A stretch of 64,000 nucleotides of DNA, from assembly GCF_017829975.1 (NCBI RefSeq), contig NZ_JAEEGA010000014.1, positions 1 to 64,000 on the forward strand, given 5' to 3'. Numbering within the stretch: the first letter of the stretch is position 1; each line of letters begins with the position of its first letter. Source of the DNA: Vagococcus allomyrinae. Its GTDB lineage: Bacteria; Bacillota; Bacilli; Lactobacillales; Vagococcaceae. Shown in pieces: positions 1 through 9,456 of this stretch. The notes beneath the pieces are model-generated. The model searched no databases and had not been told where the DNA came from. It worked only from the letters and a program-made list of their open reading frames with translations. The translations under genes and the position numbers were made by a program.

Positions 1-372
1 TTTACCAAACGTTGCTTTTCCACTCCCAGAGAAATGATTTTGATGCCTTCAAACACGTCGTTGAGTCAATGCCTGAAGGGGGTTCTTCCCTGATGACCAC
101 GTCTTTAAAGACCTTAAAGAAGCATTTACCACGAATCGAAAATACGTTTAAGTATTCCTTTTCAAATGGCCCTTTAGAAGGCACGATCAATAAAATAAAA
201 GTTATCAAAAGGGTGGCTTATGGGTACCGCAGTTTTTGGAACTTCAAACACCGCATTTTAGTTAGCTTTAACTTAACACAAAAAAGCACCCCTGCCATCG
301 CTGACAGAGCCGCTTAATTTGTCGATAATTTCGATTAATTTCTAGCCATCCACATCATTTGACGTAGAGCCC
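1..372 (+). mobile_element. 3' end of an ISL3-family insertion sequence (truncated by the window edge)
   Basis: The left edge holds the tail of a transposase gene followed by a candidate terminal inverted repeat at 346-372. Read outward-in on the minus strand, this repeat begins GGGCTCTACGTCAAATG. ISL3-family ends typically begin with GGCTCT and a TGTCAAAT-like core, so family and end agree. The left end lies outside the window, so completeness and target duplication cannot be judged. The element ends about 36 bp from the stop codon of the yfhO-like gene. Confidence 0.8.
3..317 (+). CDS. ISL3-family transposase, C-terminal part
   Basis: The reading frame is open from the first bases of the window, so the N-terminal part lies outside it. 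The visible ~104 residues contain the characteristic end of the ISL3 DDE transposase: SNGPLEG, then NKIKVIKRVAYGYRSFWNFK and a following RILVSF. In this family the conserved glutamate of SNGPLEG is the last residue of the DDE triad. The C-terminal tail STPAIADRAA is short. No frameshift is seen in the visible part, so the gene could be intact upstream. Confidence 0.85.
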   Translation, partial: YQTLLFHSQRNDFDAFKHVVESMPEGGSSLMTTSLKTLKKHLPRIENTFKYSFSNGPLEGTINKIKVIKRVAYGYRSFWNFKHRILVSFNLTQKSTPAIADRAA

Positions 373-408
373 TTTTTTGCACTTGTTCATAGGAACTAGC
401 TAGTCAGC

Positions 409-3099
409 TTATTCCAAGGTTTCTACTGCCTTTTTTCTACTGCGCTTTTTTGGCGTGGTTTTAATAACGGTGTTAGCTGATCTTTTAAGCAGGTAAAGAT
501 AACCACTAAAGATAATGAGTGAGATTATCAGGCAAAGCAGACCTATAATAAACCCTTGTGGTAAGAAGCTCAATTTAATATCATGTTTCCCTTTCGTTAA
601 TGGAAGGGTGATAAAGGCTTTCTTCAGTGGTTTAATCTCCACCTTTTTGCCGTCGACATAAGCTGTCCAGCCCTTGTCGTAAGGAATGGTTGTCATCAAA
701 ACTTGGTCGTCCTCAGTTGCTTCTACTTGAGCGGTGGCTGTTCGTCCTTTAACGTTAAAGGGCACATCCCGTTGATTAATCGCTGTAAAAGCTTTCTCGT
801 AGCTGGGAATATCCAATAAAATAACGGGTGGTTTCATTAAGGTTAAGGAGGTAGTGCCATAAAAAGCCACTGAGAAAGTGACGATTGTATTTTCTTGATA
901 GTATCCTAAATTATAATATTGTCCCGTAATATCAATCTGAGTCTTCCAACTTTGACCGCCGACAGTTATTTCAGCGGTAGAGCTTTTTAATTCGCCAAAG
1001 TTAGTTGGAAACAGACTTAAGTAGGCCTGTTTATTGGCTGGCACTTCGATTTCCCAGTTGACCACTTTGGCAATATTCGGTTCGATTTCTGCAAAGGTGA
1101 TATTGCCATTACTTTCAGTCAGTGTTGTGTTAGTCGTAGTAGTAATAGTTGGCGTAGCAAACGTAAAGAAGGTTTCCTCAGTGCCTGCCAGTTGATTAAC
1201 CAAGTTTGTTTGAGCAGCCAAATTGTCGTTAGCAGGAAATTTAACCGTATAAATTTCCTGATCCGTTAGGACACCTAATGACATGGCGTGTTTATTTTGA
1301 TACATTTGATAGCTCTCATTTTGATAGGTTCGTTCAAAGCCAAATTTTTGGGGATTTAGTTTAGCATGGTTATACTTAATACCAAACAAAGAATCCATCA
1401 GCAAGGTATTATTAGGATAACGTATATTCAGCCCCGTTCCTCGCGAGCGAAACCCTAAATCGTTCATAACTGAGGAAGCATTTCGATTACGAATCGATGA
1501 AAACATGCTGATACCACTAAACCCATAATTGATGCTATCGTTGGAAGAGACAGGATCCAAGGTTTCCATGCGATAGAAAGTGCCAGTATCTTTTTCCTTG
1601 ACTGTATCGATGGCGTCACTATAGTCCTTGTAAGGATCCTCGTAAAGGCTGCGAGAGGCATAACGCCAATCCTCCAAAATGCCATTTAGCATGGCATGAG
1701 TGTTAATGGTTGCTTCAAAGGAGACAAGAATTAACAACAATAGAGCTAATTGGTGTGACTGTAGTCGACTGGTTTTTTTATCCTTGTAAGGGTGATAGAA
1801 TTGATAGAAAATAATGCCAACTAAATAAAGCAATAAAAATAAAATGGTCACTAGAAAGTTTCGATCCGTTAGGAAATCATAACTGTCTTTTGAACGGACG
1901 GCATAGGCCATAATAAAGATCCCAATCAAGACAATAGTTGAGCTGGTAAAAACGGCACTGTCATCCTTGGTGAATTGCTCAAGCCCATAGCCAGCTAGCA
2001 TCAGAATCAAGAAAGAAAAAGTGAAACTGTAGCGGAATAAGAACATATTAGGGGCGTGCATGCCATGCCAGAACAAGTTGAGTGGTACCAAGTAGAAACT
2101 AGCAGTGATAATCGCAAAAATCAGCCCGTAGGCCACTTTATTTTTTAAGGGTATTTTGCGGCTAACAAAATAAAAGACACAAAAAATCAACGGTAATAAA
2201 CCAACGTATATAAAAGGGATTGACCCGTATTTAGTGGTGTCGTAGACGCCGACCATATTTTTGACGACAATGTCCCAAAAAGCAGTGGCTTCTGTTTTCC
2301 ATTTTGTGATTTCGCTTAAGGTTTCACCGTTAGAACGCAAATCTAAAACTGTCGGTAAAATCATGACCATTGAAGCTATTCCAGCTAAGAAAGAGGTTGT
2401 TAAATAGTGACTGATGGCTCTTTTATTTTTTTGCCAATCGGTGGCTGTTCGAGCCCAAAAATACATAAAGGATAAAATACCAACCATGAAACCAAAATAG
2501 AAATTCGAGATAAATAGCAAGAAGTAAGCCACGAACAACAGCAACGGTTTTCGTTTGTCAATAATGTTATTGATTCCCAAGAAAATCAAAGGCAGGTAGA
2601 CAAAGGTATCCAACCACATGATCAATTCAGAATGTGCCGTGATAAAAGACATTAACGAATACCCAACGGCCAGAGCAACATGTGACCACTTATTGATTTT
2701 AAATGTATTTTTAGCATAATGCCAGAAAGCTAAGCTTGCTGACCCAATTTTAATCAGCGTAAGTAAATAAAGGGCATCTGGCATTTGGCTGTTTTTAAAG
2801 AAAAAGACCAAAGGCGTAAATATTCCGCCTAAATAATAGGAGATAAGAGCATAATAATTCAGGCCTAAAGAGGCATTCCATGAATAGAAGATGCTTTGTT
2901 TGCCGTGTAATACATTGTTAAAGCTAGCGTGGAAATTGGAAAACTGTGAAAAGGCGTCGCTGGCTAGCACACTTCGATCGCTTCCCCAATAAATGCCGAT
3001 CATGGCATAACAGATGGCCATAATTATGACCGGGATTAAAAAGGCTGCCAAGCCGTACCGTTTTTCTTTTTTTAATAAGGCGTGTAGTTTTTCTTTCAT
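409..3099 (-). CDS. YfhO-family multi-pass membrane protein (probable glycosyltransferase of teichoic acid or another envelope polymer)
   Basis: About 896 residues. The first ~480 residues are a series of hydrophobic helices. They are followed by a large, probably extracellular C-terminal region (about 490-860) and a final membrane helix and basic tail near 865-896. The N-terminal run with WGSDRSVLASDAFSQF and SWNASLGLNYYALISYYLGG matches the YfhO family. In Bacillus subtilis and Listeria, YfhO-type proteins take part in glycosylating lipoteichoic acid or wall polymers outside the membrane. The start at 3099 is preferred because TTTAGGAG sits 7-8 bases before that ATG, whereas the longer frame from 3129 has no such site. 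It is a single gene with an insertion sequence end just downstream and proBA upstream. No terminator is seen after it. Family assignment is firm; the sugar acceptor is unknown. Confidence 0.85.
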   Translation of the reverse strand: MKEKLHALLKKEKRYGLAAFLIPVIIMAICYAMIGIYWGSDRSVLASDAFSQFSNFHASFNNVLHGKQSIFYSWNASLGLNYYALISYYLGGIFTPLVFFFKNSQMPDALYLLTLIKIGSASLAFWHYAKNTFKINKWSHVALAVGYSLMSFITAHSELIMWLDTFVYLPLIFLGINNIIDKRKPLLLFVAYFLLFISNFYFGFMVGILSFMYFWARTATDWQKNKRAISHYLTTSFLAGIASMVMILPTVLDLRSNGETLSEITKWKTEATAFWDIVVKNMVGVYDTTKYGSIPFIYVGLLPLIFCVFYFVSRKIPLKNKVAYGLIFAIITASFYLVPLNLFWHGMHAPNMFLFRYSFTFSFLILMLAGYGLEQFTKDDSAVFTSSTIVLIGIFIMAYAVRSKDSYDFLTDRNFLVTILFLLLYLVGIIFYQFYHPYKDKKTSRLQSHQLALLLLILVSFEATINTHAMLNGILEDWRYASRSLYEDPYKDYSDAIDTVKEKDTGTFYRMETLDPVSSNDSINYGFSGISMFSSIRNRNASSVMNDLGFRSRGTGLNIRYPNNTLLMDSLFGIKYNHAKLNPQKFGFERTYQNESYQMYQNKHAMSLGVLTDQEIYTVKFPANDNLAAQTNLVNQLAGTEETFFTFATPTITTTTNTTLTESNGNITFAEIEPNIAKVVNWEIEVPANKQAYLSLFPTNFGELKSSTAEITVGGQSWKTQIDITGQYYNLGYYQENTIVTFSVAFYGTTSLTLMKPPVILLDIPSYEKAFTAINQRDVPFNVKGRTATAQVEATEDDQVLMTTIPYDKGWTAYVDGKKVEIKPLKKAFITLPLTKGKHDIKLSFLPQGFIIGLLCLIISLIIFSGYLYLLKRSANTVIKTTPKKRSRKKAVETLE

Positions 3100-3255
3100 C
3101 AATTGATCTCCTAAACTGTATTTCAACATTGATTTGGCAGAGCCAAAAATGTACTGCTAAAGTTAATTTTAGCACACTCATCTCAGAAATAAAAAGGACA
3201 AGGGCAAAAGACATAAAATATTCATGTCTAAAGGCGTATTTGCGTTTCGGGAACT

Positions 3256-3286
3256 AAAAAGCCCTCCAGTTTAAACAACTAGAGGG
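3256..3286 (-). terminator. Rho-independent terminator of proBA
   Basis: The arms at 3262-3271 and 3277-3286 pair with one mismatch over 10 bp around a 5-base loop. On the minus strand they are followed by a CTTTTT run. The terminator lies just downstream of the proA stop codon. Confidence 0.85.
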
Positions 3287-3293
3287 TGGTATC

Positions 3294-4538
3294 TTAGCGG
3301 CGGATTTGTCCGTCACCATAGATGATGTATTTTGTTGAGGTTAATTCGTGAAGTCCCATCGGACCGCGAGCATGGAGTTTTTGCGTGCTAATCCCAATTT
3401 CTGCCCCAAAGCCAAAAGCAAAGCCATCGGTAAAGCGAGTCGAGGCATTGACATACACGGCAGCGGCGTCAACGTGATCAAGAAATTTTTGAGTGTCGAA
3501 ATAGTTGTCGCTGATGATTGCTTCAGAATGTTTGGTGTTATAAGTGTTGATGTGTAAAATGGCCTCATCAGTTGAACCGACAATCTTGATGGCCAGTATG
3601 AAATCAAGAAATTCTGTGCCCCAATCCTCTTCATTGGCCAGAATTGCTTCTGGTAGATAGCGACGAGTTTGTTCGTCTCCTCGCAATTCGACATTAAAGG
3701 GAGCTAAGCCCGCGGCGACCAAAGGTAAAAATTCGGCAGCGATCGTTTCATGAACCAAGAGCGTTTCGGCTGAGTTGCAGACAGAGGGACGCTGACATTT
3801 AGCATTGACCACGATATCTCGCGCCATTTCCAATTGAGCGGCTTTGTCCACATAGATGTGGCAATTGCCTGTCCCCGTTTCAATGACTGGGACCGTTGCA
3901 GTGGCTAAAACAGTTTTAATCAGATTTGCCCCACCTCGAGGGATCAGCACATCTAAATACTGATTTAATTGCATTAGTTCGCGAGCCGTTTCTCGTGAGG
4001 TGTCGCTGACAAATTGAATCGAGTGTGCCGATAAAGGGCTTTCGGTCAGGACTTCTTGTAGAATCGTAACGAGTAACTGATTGGAATAAAAAGCTTCTTT
4101 ACCTCCTCGGAGAATTACCGCATTGCCGGTTTTAAAGCAGAGTGCGGCGGCATCTGTTGTGACATTTGGCCGTGATTCGTAAATAATGCCAATAACCCCA
4201 AGAGGAACACGGCGTTTGCCAATGGTCAGGTTATCTTCGTTTTTCCACATTTTGTCAACCTCGCCAATCGGGTCGGCTAAACTAGCCACTTGGCGGATGC
4301 CATCGGACATAGCTTGGATTCGCTCGACAGTCAAGCGCAAGCGGTCAAGCATGGTGTCGTCAATGCCATTATCGACGGCATGAGTTAAGTCCTGCTGATT
4401 TGCCTGCAAAATGAGGTCTGTTTTGGCTTCGATTGCCTCTGCCATAGCCATTAGCAGCTCATTTTTTAGCCGGGTACTGGCTTGTGACAAGCTGTATGAA
4501 GCTATTTTCGCTTGCTTACCTAATGTTAAAAGTGTCAT
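3294..4538 (-). CDS. proA: Glutamate-5-semialdehyde dehydrogenase (gamma-glutamyl phosphate reductase)
   Basis: A 414-residue cytosolic enzyme for the second step of proline synthesis. It reduces glutamyl-5-phosphate to glutamate semialdehyde with NADPH. Visible family signatures are [12 protein letters not shown] near residue 115, [12 protein letters not shown], the [16 protein letters not shown] block and the catalytic-cysteine region [19 protein letters not shown] near residue 255. The C-terminal [17 protein letters not shown] is also typical. Its length is normal for the family. The start codon overlaps the end of proB by four bases (ATGA), so the two are translationally coupled. A GGAAGGAG site lies within the end of proB. 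Confidence 0.97.
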   Translation of the reverse strand: MTLLTLGKQAKIASYSLSQASTRLKNELLMAMAEAIEAKTDLILQANQQDLTHAVDNGIDDTMLDRLRLTVERIQAMSDGIRQVASLADPIGEVDKMWKNEDNLTIGKRRVPLGVIGIIYESRPNVTTDAAALCFKTGNAVILRGGKEAFYSNQLLVTILQEVLTESPLSAHSIQFVSDTSRETARELMQLNQYLDVLIPRGGANLIKTVLATATVPVIETGTGNCHIYVDKAAQLEMARDIVVNAKCQRPSVCNSAETLLVHETIAAEFLPLVAAGLAPFNVELRGDEQTRRYLPEAILANEEDWGTEFLDFILAIKIVGSTDEAILHINTYNTKHSEAIISDNYFDTQKFLDHVDAAAVYVNASTRFTDGFAFGFGAEIGISTQKLHARGPMGLHELTSTKYIIYGDGQIRR

Positions 4539-5362
4539 TTCTTTGCTCCTTCCAATTGGTTTTTCGAAAATAGTGTGCCGATGTTTCGGCCTTCTAAAAG
4601 ATCAAAAATAATTTTAGGGTGCTTGCCGTTAGCTAAAATCATTTTTTGATTATTCGCTAGGACTAATTGAGCGGCATTTAGCTTACTCAGCATACCGCCC
4701 GTGCCAAACTGACTACCACTACCATTGCCACCGGCTTGGTCAAATAAACGTTGATCCAGTTGGTGAATCTGTTGATAGAGGACGGCCGTTGGATCAGTTG
4801 TCGGGTTAGCCGAATAAAACCCGTCAATATCAGATAACATGATCAATAAATCCGCATTGATTAACTGAGCCACAATCGCTGATAAAAAGTCATTGTCGCC
4901 GAATTTTGTCAGATGATCTAATTCGTCAACGGAGACACTGTCATTTTCATTAATGATGGGAACGACCTGCATGTTAATCAATTGCTCCAAGGTGTTGATG
5001 ACATTTTGGCGGCTTTCGGGATAATCCACGACATCACGAGTCAAAAGGACCTGGCCGATTTGCTGATTATACGTGCGAAAGCGCCGATTATAAATGGTCA
5101 TCAGCTCTGATTGACCAATGGCAGCAACAGCTTGTTGTTCAGGTATGGATGAGGGTCGGCGATTCATGTTCAATTGGTTTAATCCAATACCGATGGCTCC
5201 AGAAGAAACAAAGATAACTTCTTTTCCTTGATTGACTAAATCGCTTAAGGTAAATGCCAATTCGTCGACTGCTTGCAAGTTTGGTTTGCCATTGGGATAC
5301 ATCAGTGTACTAGTTCCTACTTTAATGACAATCCGTTTTGCCTCATTTAATTTATCCCTCAC
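4535..5362 (-). CDS. proB: Glutamate 5-kinase, short form without PUA domain
   Basis: A 275-residue amino-acid kinase that phosphorylates glutamate with ATP in the committed step of proline synthesis. It shows [12 protein letters not shown] at the N terminus, [10 protein letters not shown], the substrate region [12 protein letters not shown] and FGDNDFLSA, then [13 protein letters not shown] and [13 protein letters not shown]. It stops after the kinase domain. The C-terminal PUA domain of the ~367-residue enterobacterial enzyme is absent, as in many Lactobacillales. The start is GTG, with GGGAG nine bases upstream. First gene of proBA. Confidence 0.96.
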   Translation of the reverse strand: MRDKLNEAKRIVIKVGTSTLMYPNGKPNLQAVDELAFTLSDLVNQGKEVIFVSSGAIGIGLNQLNMNRRPSSIPEQQAVAAIGQSELMTIYNRRFRTYNQQIGQVLLTRDVVDYPESRQNVINTLEQLINMQVVPIINENDSVSVDELDHLTKFGDNDFLSAIVAQLINADLLIMLSDIDGFYSANPTTDPTAVLYQQIHQLDQRLFDQAGGNGSGSQFGTGGMLSKLNAAQLVLANNQKMILANGKHPKIIFDLLEGRNIGTLFSKNQLEGAKK

Positions 5363-5391
5363 TACAATTCTCTCCCTGCATCTAATGAATA

Positions 5392-5455
5392 TGGTTGGAA
5401 CCTAAGTTCCAACCATTATCTCATTAGTATATCATTATCCTGCCATTTTGTTTAA
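5392..5455 (-). promoter_or_regulatory. Candidate proBA promoter and leader hairpin
   Basis: On the minus strand a TTAAAC (5450-5455) and TATACT (5426-5431) pair is separated by 18 bp. The -35 is weak and overlaps the end of the DUF1015 gene. Just downstream lies a perfect 10-bp stem (5392-5401 with 5406-5415, loop CTAA), weakly extended by flanking pairs. No U-run follows, so it is not a terminator. It may protect or regulate the proB leader. Confidence 0.45.
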
Positions 5456-6696
5456 TTTGGTGTTTCTAAATCGTGTAAAAATAATCCGCTTAATAATTTA
5501 GGTTCAAACCAAGTTGATTTTGGTGGCATTACTTGGTCAGCGTCAGCAACAGCAAGTAGCTGATCCATGGATGTTGGATAGAGTGAGAAGGCGAGACTAA
5601 AGTCCCCTGAATCAACTAACCGTTCCAACTCTTGAATGCCTCGAATGCCGCCAACGAAGTCAATCCGCTTGTCTGTGCGAATATCGTCAATTTTGAAAAT
5701 AGCCTCAAAAACGTACTGTTGTAAAAGAGCCGCGTCCAGTTTGCCAACGGCGTCAGTCGGGATCAGCTCAGCTTTGATCGCCAAATCATACCACTTGTCA
5801 GCAACGTACATGCCGAAATGTCCCACCTCTTGAGGTTGATAAGCTGATTCAGTCAAAGGCGTTACCACAAAAGATTGGGCTAACTGAGCCACTAAATCTG
5901 CGGGAATAGGCACCTGTAAGACCCGGTTGTAATCCCAAATGGCCAATTCTTCTTTTGGAAAAATAACAGATAAGAAATAGTTAAAGGCGCTGTCAGCAGG
6001 TGCCTTTGGAAAGCTTTCGCGACGTTTAAGTCCAACTTTCACAGCAGATTCTGTTCGATGATGGCCATCAGCAATGTACAAATAATCAATTGATTTAAAG
6101 GCCGTCACTAGTTTGGCAATTACCTGAGGGTCAGTGATCATCCAGACACGATGTTTGACATCGTAAAAGCTGTCAAAATCATAGATGGGTTGATGACTTT
6201 GTTGCCACTCGGCGATGAGTTGTTTCACATCCGCTTGTTGTCGATAAGTCAAAAAAATCGGACTGGTGTTGGCATCAGTGTAATCAATATGATTGATACG
6301 GTCAATTTCCTTTTCATGGCGGGTATATTCATGTTTTTTGATGTGTCCAGCGGCATAATCATCAATAGCCGTGGTGGCCACGATACCAGTTTGGGCACGG
6401 CCATCCATGGTTAACTCGTATAAATACAAGGCGGGAGTCTCATCTTGGACGAACCAGCCTTTTTCCAGAAAAGCCGCCAAATTACTAGCCGCTTTTTGAT
6501 AGACTTGTTCATCGTAAGGTGACAAGTCACTTGGTAAATCAATCTCCGCCTTATCGATATGCAGATAAGAATAAGGATTATCTTGGGCTAATTCTGCTGC
6601 TTCTTGTGAGTTTAAGACATCGTAAGGATGAGTTGCTATTTGAGCCACATGGGAAGCTTCTGGGCGAATGCCTTTAAAAGGTCGCAGTACTACCAT
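5452..6696 (-). CDS. DUF1015-family protein in the serine-synthesis operon
   Basis: 414 residues with the DUF1015 signatures: RPFKGIRP at the start, ATHPYDVLNSQEA near 22-34, HEYTRHEKEIDR near 120, and the YIADGHHRTESA block near 215. The biochemical role in this organism is not established. It is the third gene after serC and serA, starting 2 bp after the serA stop with its AGGAGG inside the end of serA. A role in phosphoserine or serine metabolism is therefore inferred from context. No serB-like phosphatase is visible in the window. The DGHHRT motif recalls the nucleotide-binding motif of the ParB/SerK superfamily, but this is only a short resemblance. Confidence 0.85.
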   Translation of the reverse strand: MVVLRPFKGIRPEASHVAQIATHPYDVLNSQEAAELAQDNPYSYLHIDKAEIDLPSDLSPYDEQVYQKAASNLAAFLEKGWFVQDETPALYLYELTMDGRAQTGIVATTAIDDYAAGHIKKHEYTRHEKEIDRINHIDYTDANTSPIFLTYRQQADVKQLIAEWQQSHQPIYDFDSFYDVKHRVWMITDPQVIAKLVTAFKSIDYLYIADGHHRTESAVKVGLKRRESFPKAPADSAFNYFLSVIFPKEELAIWDYNRVLQVPIPADLVAQLAQSFVVTPLTESAYQPQEVGHFGMYVADKWYDLAIKAELIPTDAVGKLDAALLQQYVFEAIFKIDDIRTDKRIDFVGGIRGIQELERLVDSGDFSLAFSLYPTSMDQLLAVADADQVMPPKSTWFEPKLLSGLFLHDLETPN

Positions 6697-6698
6697 GA

Positions 6699-7883
6699 TT
6701 AATTCTCCTCCTGATGTTTGATGATCCGAATTCTGATGACATCATTTAATGCTGAGACGGCCGTTTGTAAGGCGTTGATTTTAGTGATGTCAGTTTCTGA
6801 TAAGTCTAATAAGGTATAGGCGATCTCATCGCGACTGCGATTAATTAAGTTGTCAATATTCATCCCTAAATCTGCGGCAGTACTGGAGATAGCGCCCAAC
6901 ATATTTGGCACATTTTTATGAAAGATTGCCAAACGATAAGGAGAATGAAAGGCTAATTCGACTGCTGGGAAGTTGACCGAATGCTGAATATTGCCAGTTT
7001 CCAAGAATAACTTCAAATTGCGACTCGCAGATTTAGCACAATTAATCTCTGCTTCACTAGTGGAAGCACCTAAATGTGGCAAGACCGTTATTTGTGGGTG
7101 ATGTAGCAATTCTTCACTAGCAAAATCCGTGATATATTCTTTGATTGTCTGATTATTGATCCCTTCGACAAGAGCTTGATTGTCAACCAGTTCGCCACGG
7201 GCAAAGTTCAGCAAGGTGGCATTATTTTTCATAAGTTGTAATTCTTTGGTGCTTATCAGATGGCGCGTTTTATCGTTTAATGGAACGTGAATGGTAATAA
7301 AATCGCACTCGCGAAAGACCTCATCAAGGGTTAATGCCCGTCGCACACGACGTGAAATGTTCCAAGCGGTGTCGACAGAAACAAAAGGATCGTAGCCGAC
7401 AACATCCATTCCCAAGCGATAAGCGTCATTGGCAATCATTGCCCCAATGGCACCCAGTCCAACAACACCTAGTTTTTTTCCTTCTAATTCAAAGCCGCTG
7501 AATTGCTTTTTTTCTTTTTCAACTTGCTTGTCAATATCAGTACCAGTTAAGGTTTGCACCCAAGTAGCGCCTTTTAAAATCGGGCGAACAGAGAGCAATA
7601 AGCTGGCGAGGACTAACTCTTTGACGGCATTGGCGTTGGCTCCAGGAGTGTTGAACACAACAATTCCTTGGCTTGTGCAAGACTCAACGGGAATATTGTT
7701 AACCCCAGCCCCAGCTCGAGCAATCCCTTTGACACTGGCTGGAAAAGTTGTCTCATGTAAGTTTTGACTTCGCAGCATAATGCCGTCAGGCTCAGCCCCT
7801 GTGTCGATGGTGTAGGTCGCATTTCTAAAACGTTTTAACCCTTCTTCGGCAATGTTATTATAGGTTTGAATCTCAAAACTCAT
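6699..7883 (-). CDS. serA: D-3-phosphoglycerate dehydrogenase with C-terminal ACT domain
   Basis: 394 residues. It oxidises 3-phosphoglycerate to 3-phosphohydroxypyruvate with NAD, the first step of serine synthesis. The N-terminal substrate domain is followed by the Rossmann motif GVVGLGAIGAMIA near 145 and the D-isomer dehydrogenase signatures. The catalytic Arg is in NFARGELVD, with a Glu in the following helix region and a His in LPHLGASTSEAE. An ACT-like domain occupies about 315-394 and is the likely serine-sensing part. The start at 7883 is chosen because GGAGG lies eight bases upstream inside the end of serC. The nine extra residues of the longer frame would be out of reach of that site. 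The gap to serC is one base. Confidence 0.95.
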   Translation of the reverse strand: MSFEIQTYNNIAEEGLKRFRNATYTIDTGAEPDGIMLRSQNLHETTFPASVKGIARAGAGVNNIPVESCTSQGIVVFNTPGANANAVKELVLASLLLSVRPILKGATWVQTLTGTDIDKQVEKEKKQFSGFELEGKKLGVVGLGAIGAMIANDAYRLGMDVVGYDPFVSVDTAWNISRRVRRALTLDEVFRECDFITIHVPLNDKTRHLISTKELQLMKNNATLLNFARGELVDNQALVEGINNQTIKEYITDFASEELLHHPQITVLPHLGASTSEAEINCAKSASRNLKLFLETGNIQHSVNFPAVELAFHSPYRLAIFHKNVPNMLGAISSTAADLGMNIDNLINRSRDEIAYTLLDLSETDITKINALQTAVSALNDVIRIRIIKHQEEN

Positions 7884-7884
7884 G

Positions 7885-8973
7885 TTATTTACCTCCATGT
7901 TGTTGTTCAAAGTTTGTCATAAAGTCGATTAAGGCGTGAACCCCTTCAACTGGAAAAGCGTTATATAGGCTGGCTCGCATGCCACCAACTAGGCGATGAC
8001 CTTTTAAATTTTCGAAGCCGGCAGCTTCTGCTTCTGACACAAATTGTTTATCTAACTCAGGCTGTCCAGTGACAAAGGGAATATTATTCAAAGAACGGTC
8101 AGCAATCGCTACCGGTGAATCGAATAAAGCGGATATTTCCAAATAATCATAAAGCAACTGGGCCTTTTCTTGGTTGCGACGTTCCATTTCTTTCACGCCA
8201 CCCAATTCTTTGACCCATTCAAATACTAATTTTGCAATATAAATAGCATAGGTTGGCGGTGTGTTGTAAAGGGAATTGGCCTTGGCTTGAATCGCGTAGT
8301 CCAACATGGCACTAGGAACTTTTTCTTTCCCCACTAAATCATCGCGGACGATAACAACCGTTAAGCCAGCTGGTCCAATATTTTTTTGGGCACCAGCGTA
8401 AATTAAGCCGAAATCTGCCACTTGATAATCGGTAGATAAAATATTTGAAGACATATCAGCAACAAGTGGAACTGCACCGCTCTTTGGCAAGTGATAAATG
8501 CTGGTCCCTTCAATGGTATTGTTGGTTGTCAGATGTAAGTAGGCTAAGTCTTGCGGAACATCAAGGGTACTTAAATCAGGGATATTAGTATAGTTGCTTT
8601 CTTGGCTACTAGCCAAAATTTGCACATCTAAGCCGGGTATTTTTTTAGCTTCACTAATGGCTTTTTCTGACCAGGTACCAGTATTGATGTAGCCAACGGC
8701 TTGATCTTTAGCTAAATTCAACGGAACCATTGTGAATTGTAGGCTAGCGCCGCCTTGTAAAAAGAGAACTCGATAGTTGTCAGGAATGGCCATTAACTCG
8801 CGCAGGAGACTTTCAGCTTCTTGAATGATTTCTTCAAATAAGGAGGAGCGGTGGCTTAGTTCCATCACCGACATACCACTGTCTCGGTAATTAATAAGTT
8901 CAGATTGGGCTTTTAAAAGGACTGATTTTGGCAAAACCGCCGGACCAGCAGAAAAATTGTAAATCTCTTTCAT
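7885..8973 (-). CDS. serC: Phosphoserine aminotransferase
   Basis: 362 residues, class-V PLP aminotransferase. It converts 3-phosphohydroxypyruvate and glutamate to phosphoserine and 2-oxoglutarate. It begins [15 protein letters not shown], has the phosphate-cup region [10 protein letters not shown] near 75, and the PLP lysine in [14 protein letters not shown] near 195. The C terminus [16 protein letters not shown] is typical. First gene of serC-serA-DUF1015, transcribed leftward and divergent from kup. AGGTGTG lies before the ATG. Confidence 0.96.
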   Translation of the reverse strand: MKEIYNFSAGPAVLPKSVLLKAQSELINYRDSGMSVMELSHRSSLFEEIIQEAESLLRELMAIPDNYRVLFLQGGASLQFTMVPLNLAKDQAVGYINTGTWSEKAISEAKKIPGLDVQILASSQESNYTNIPDLSTLDVPQDLAYLHLTTNNTIEGTSIYHLPKSGAVPLVADMSSNILSTDYQVADFGLIYAGAQKNIGPAGLTVVIVRDDLVGKEKVPSAMLDYAIQAKANSLYNTPPTYAIYIAKLVFEWVKELGGVKEMERRNQEKAQLLYDYLEISALFDSPVAIADRSLNNIPFVTGQPELDKQFVSEAEAAGFENLKGHRLVGGMRASLYNAFPVEGVHALIDFMTNFEQQHGGK

Positions 8974-9026
8974 GTAAACACACCTCTCAGTATTTTCTTC
9001 TTATTTTCAGAAAGAAGTTGGTAATT

Positions 9027-9032
9027 ATTATA
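9027..9032 (-). promoter_or_regulatory. Candidate extended -10 promoter of serC
   Basis: On the minus strand a TGGTATAAT (extended -10, TGnTATAAT) lies about 54 bp upstream of the serC start. No good -35 is seen at the usual distance. No T-box or riboswitch signature is visible in this leader. Confidence 0.5.
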
Positions 9033-9206
9033 CCAGAGTTTCAAGATTAAAAAAAGATTAAAAATTGAAAAGAGAAGTTTTTATGTGAAATAGTGAATTT
9101 GTGTTGGATAGGAGGCCTAAATGGCGCTGTCATCACTTTTAAAAAAATATAACCCAAATGAGAAAATTAAGAAAAACAAATTTCTGAAAAATAGCAGAAA
9201 AGTTGA

Positions 9207-9234
9207 TTGACTTTTCCGTTAAAAAGCCTATAAT
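9207..9234 (+). promoter_or_regulatory. Promoter of the riboswitch-kup transcript
   Basis: TTGACT (9207-9212) and a perfect TATAAT (9229-9234) are separated by 16 bp. Transcription would begin near 9241, about 15 bases before the first paired base of the leader structure. Confidence 0.8.
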
Positions 9235-9254
9235 GAGCTCTATCAGTAATTGAT

Positions 9255-9417
9255 AATCATAGGGGAGTAGCTGACATAACAGTCTTTTTAAAGTCTTTAG
9301 CACTTTAATAGCTGATGTGTGTTTAGGCCAACAGCAAGTACCAGATAGGGTGCTGGTCTAAAATGAAATAGCAAGACCTGTGTATTGGGCCCTAGTCTAA
9401 TATGCAGGTCCCTTTTT
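9255..9417 (+). ncRNA. yybP-ykoY-type (Mn2+) riboswitch with intrinsic terminator, upstream of kup
   Basis: The leader carries the two conserved halves of the yybP-ykoY aptamer core: GGGGAGTAGC at 9262-9271 and TAGCAAGACC at 9369-9378. P1 forms between 9255-9263 and 9377-9386 (nine pairs, one bulge). Between them, 9290-9306 can form a 7-bp UUAAAGU/ACUUUAA hairpin and 9325-9359 a longer bulged stem. The 3' strand of P1 is also the left arm of a 12-bp terminator stem (9375-9386 with 9399-9410, two GU pairs) followed by CCTTTTT. P1 and terminator therefore exclude each other, which predicts an ON switch: ligand stabilises P1 and lets kup be transcribed. Known members sense Mn2+. I recognised the class from its conserved ends, not by a covariance search. 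Confidence 0.68.
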
Positions 9418-9456
9418 ATGGAAAAAAGGATAACTTCGCAGGAGGAAAGAGGAAAA

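Noticed and set aside
5392-5415. Hairpin between DUF1015 and proB as a terminator of the serine operon
   Set aside because: The 10-bp stem is strong but no U-run follows on the minus strand, so read-through into proBA is possible.
9240-9420. c-di-AMP (ydaO-type) riboswitch upstream of kup
   Set aside because: The GGGGGACC-type core and other conserved blocks of the ydaO class are not found, while both conserved ends of the yybP-ykoY class are.
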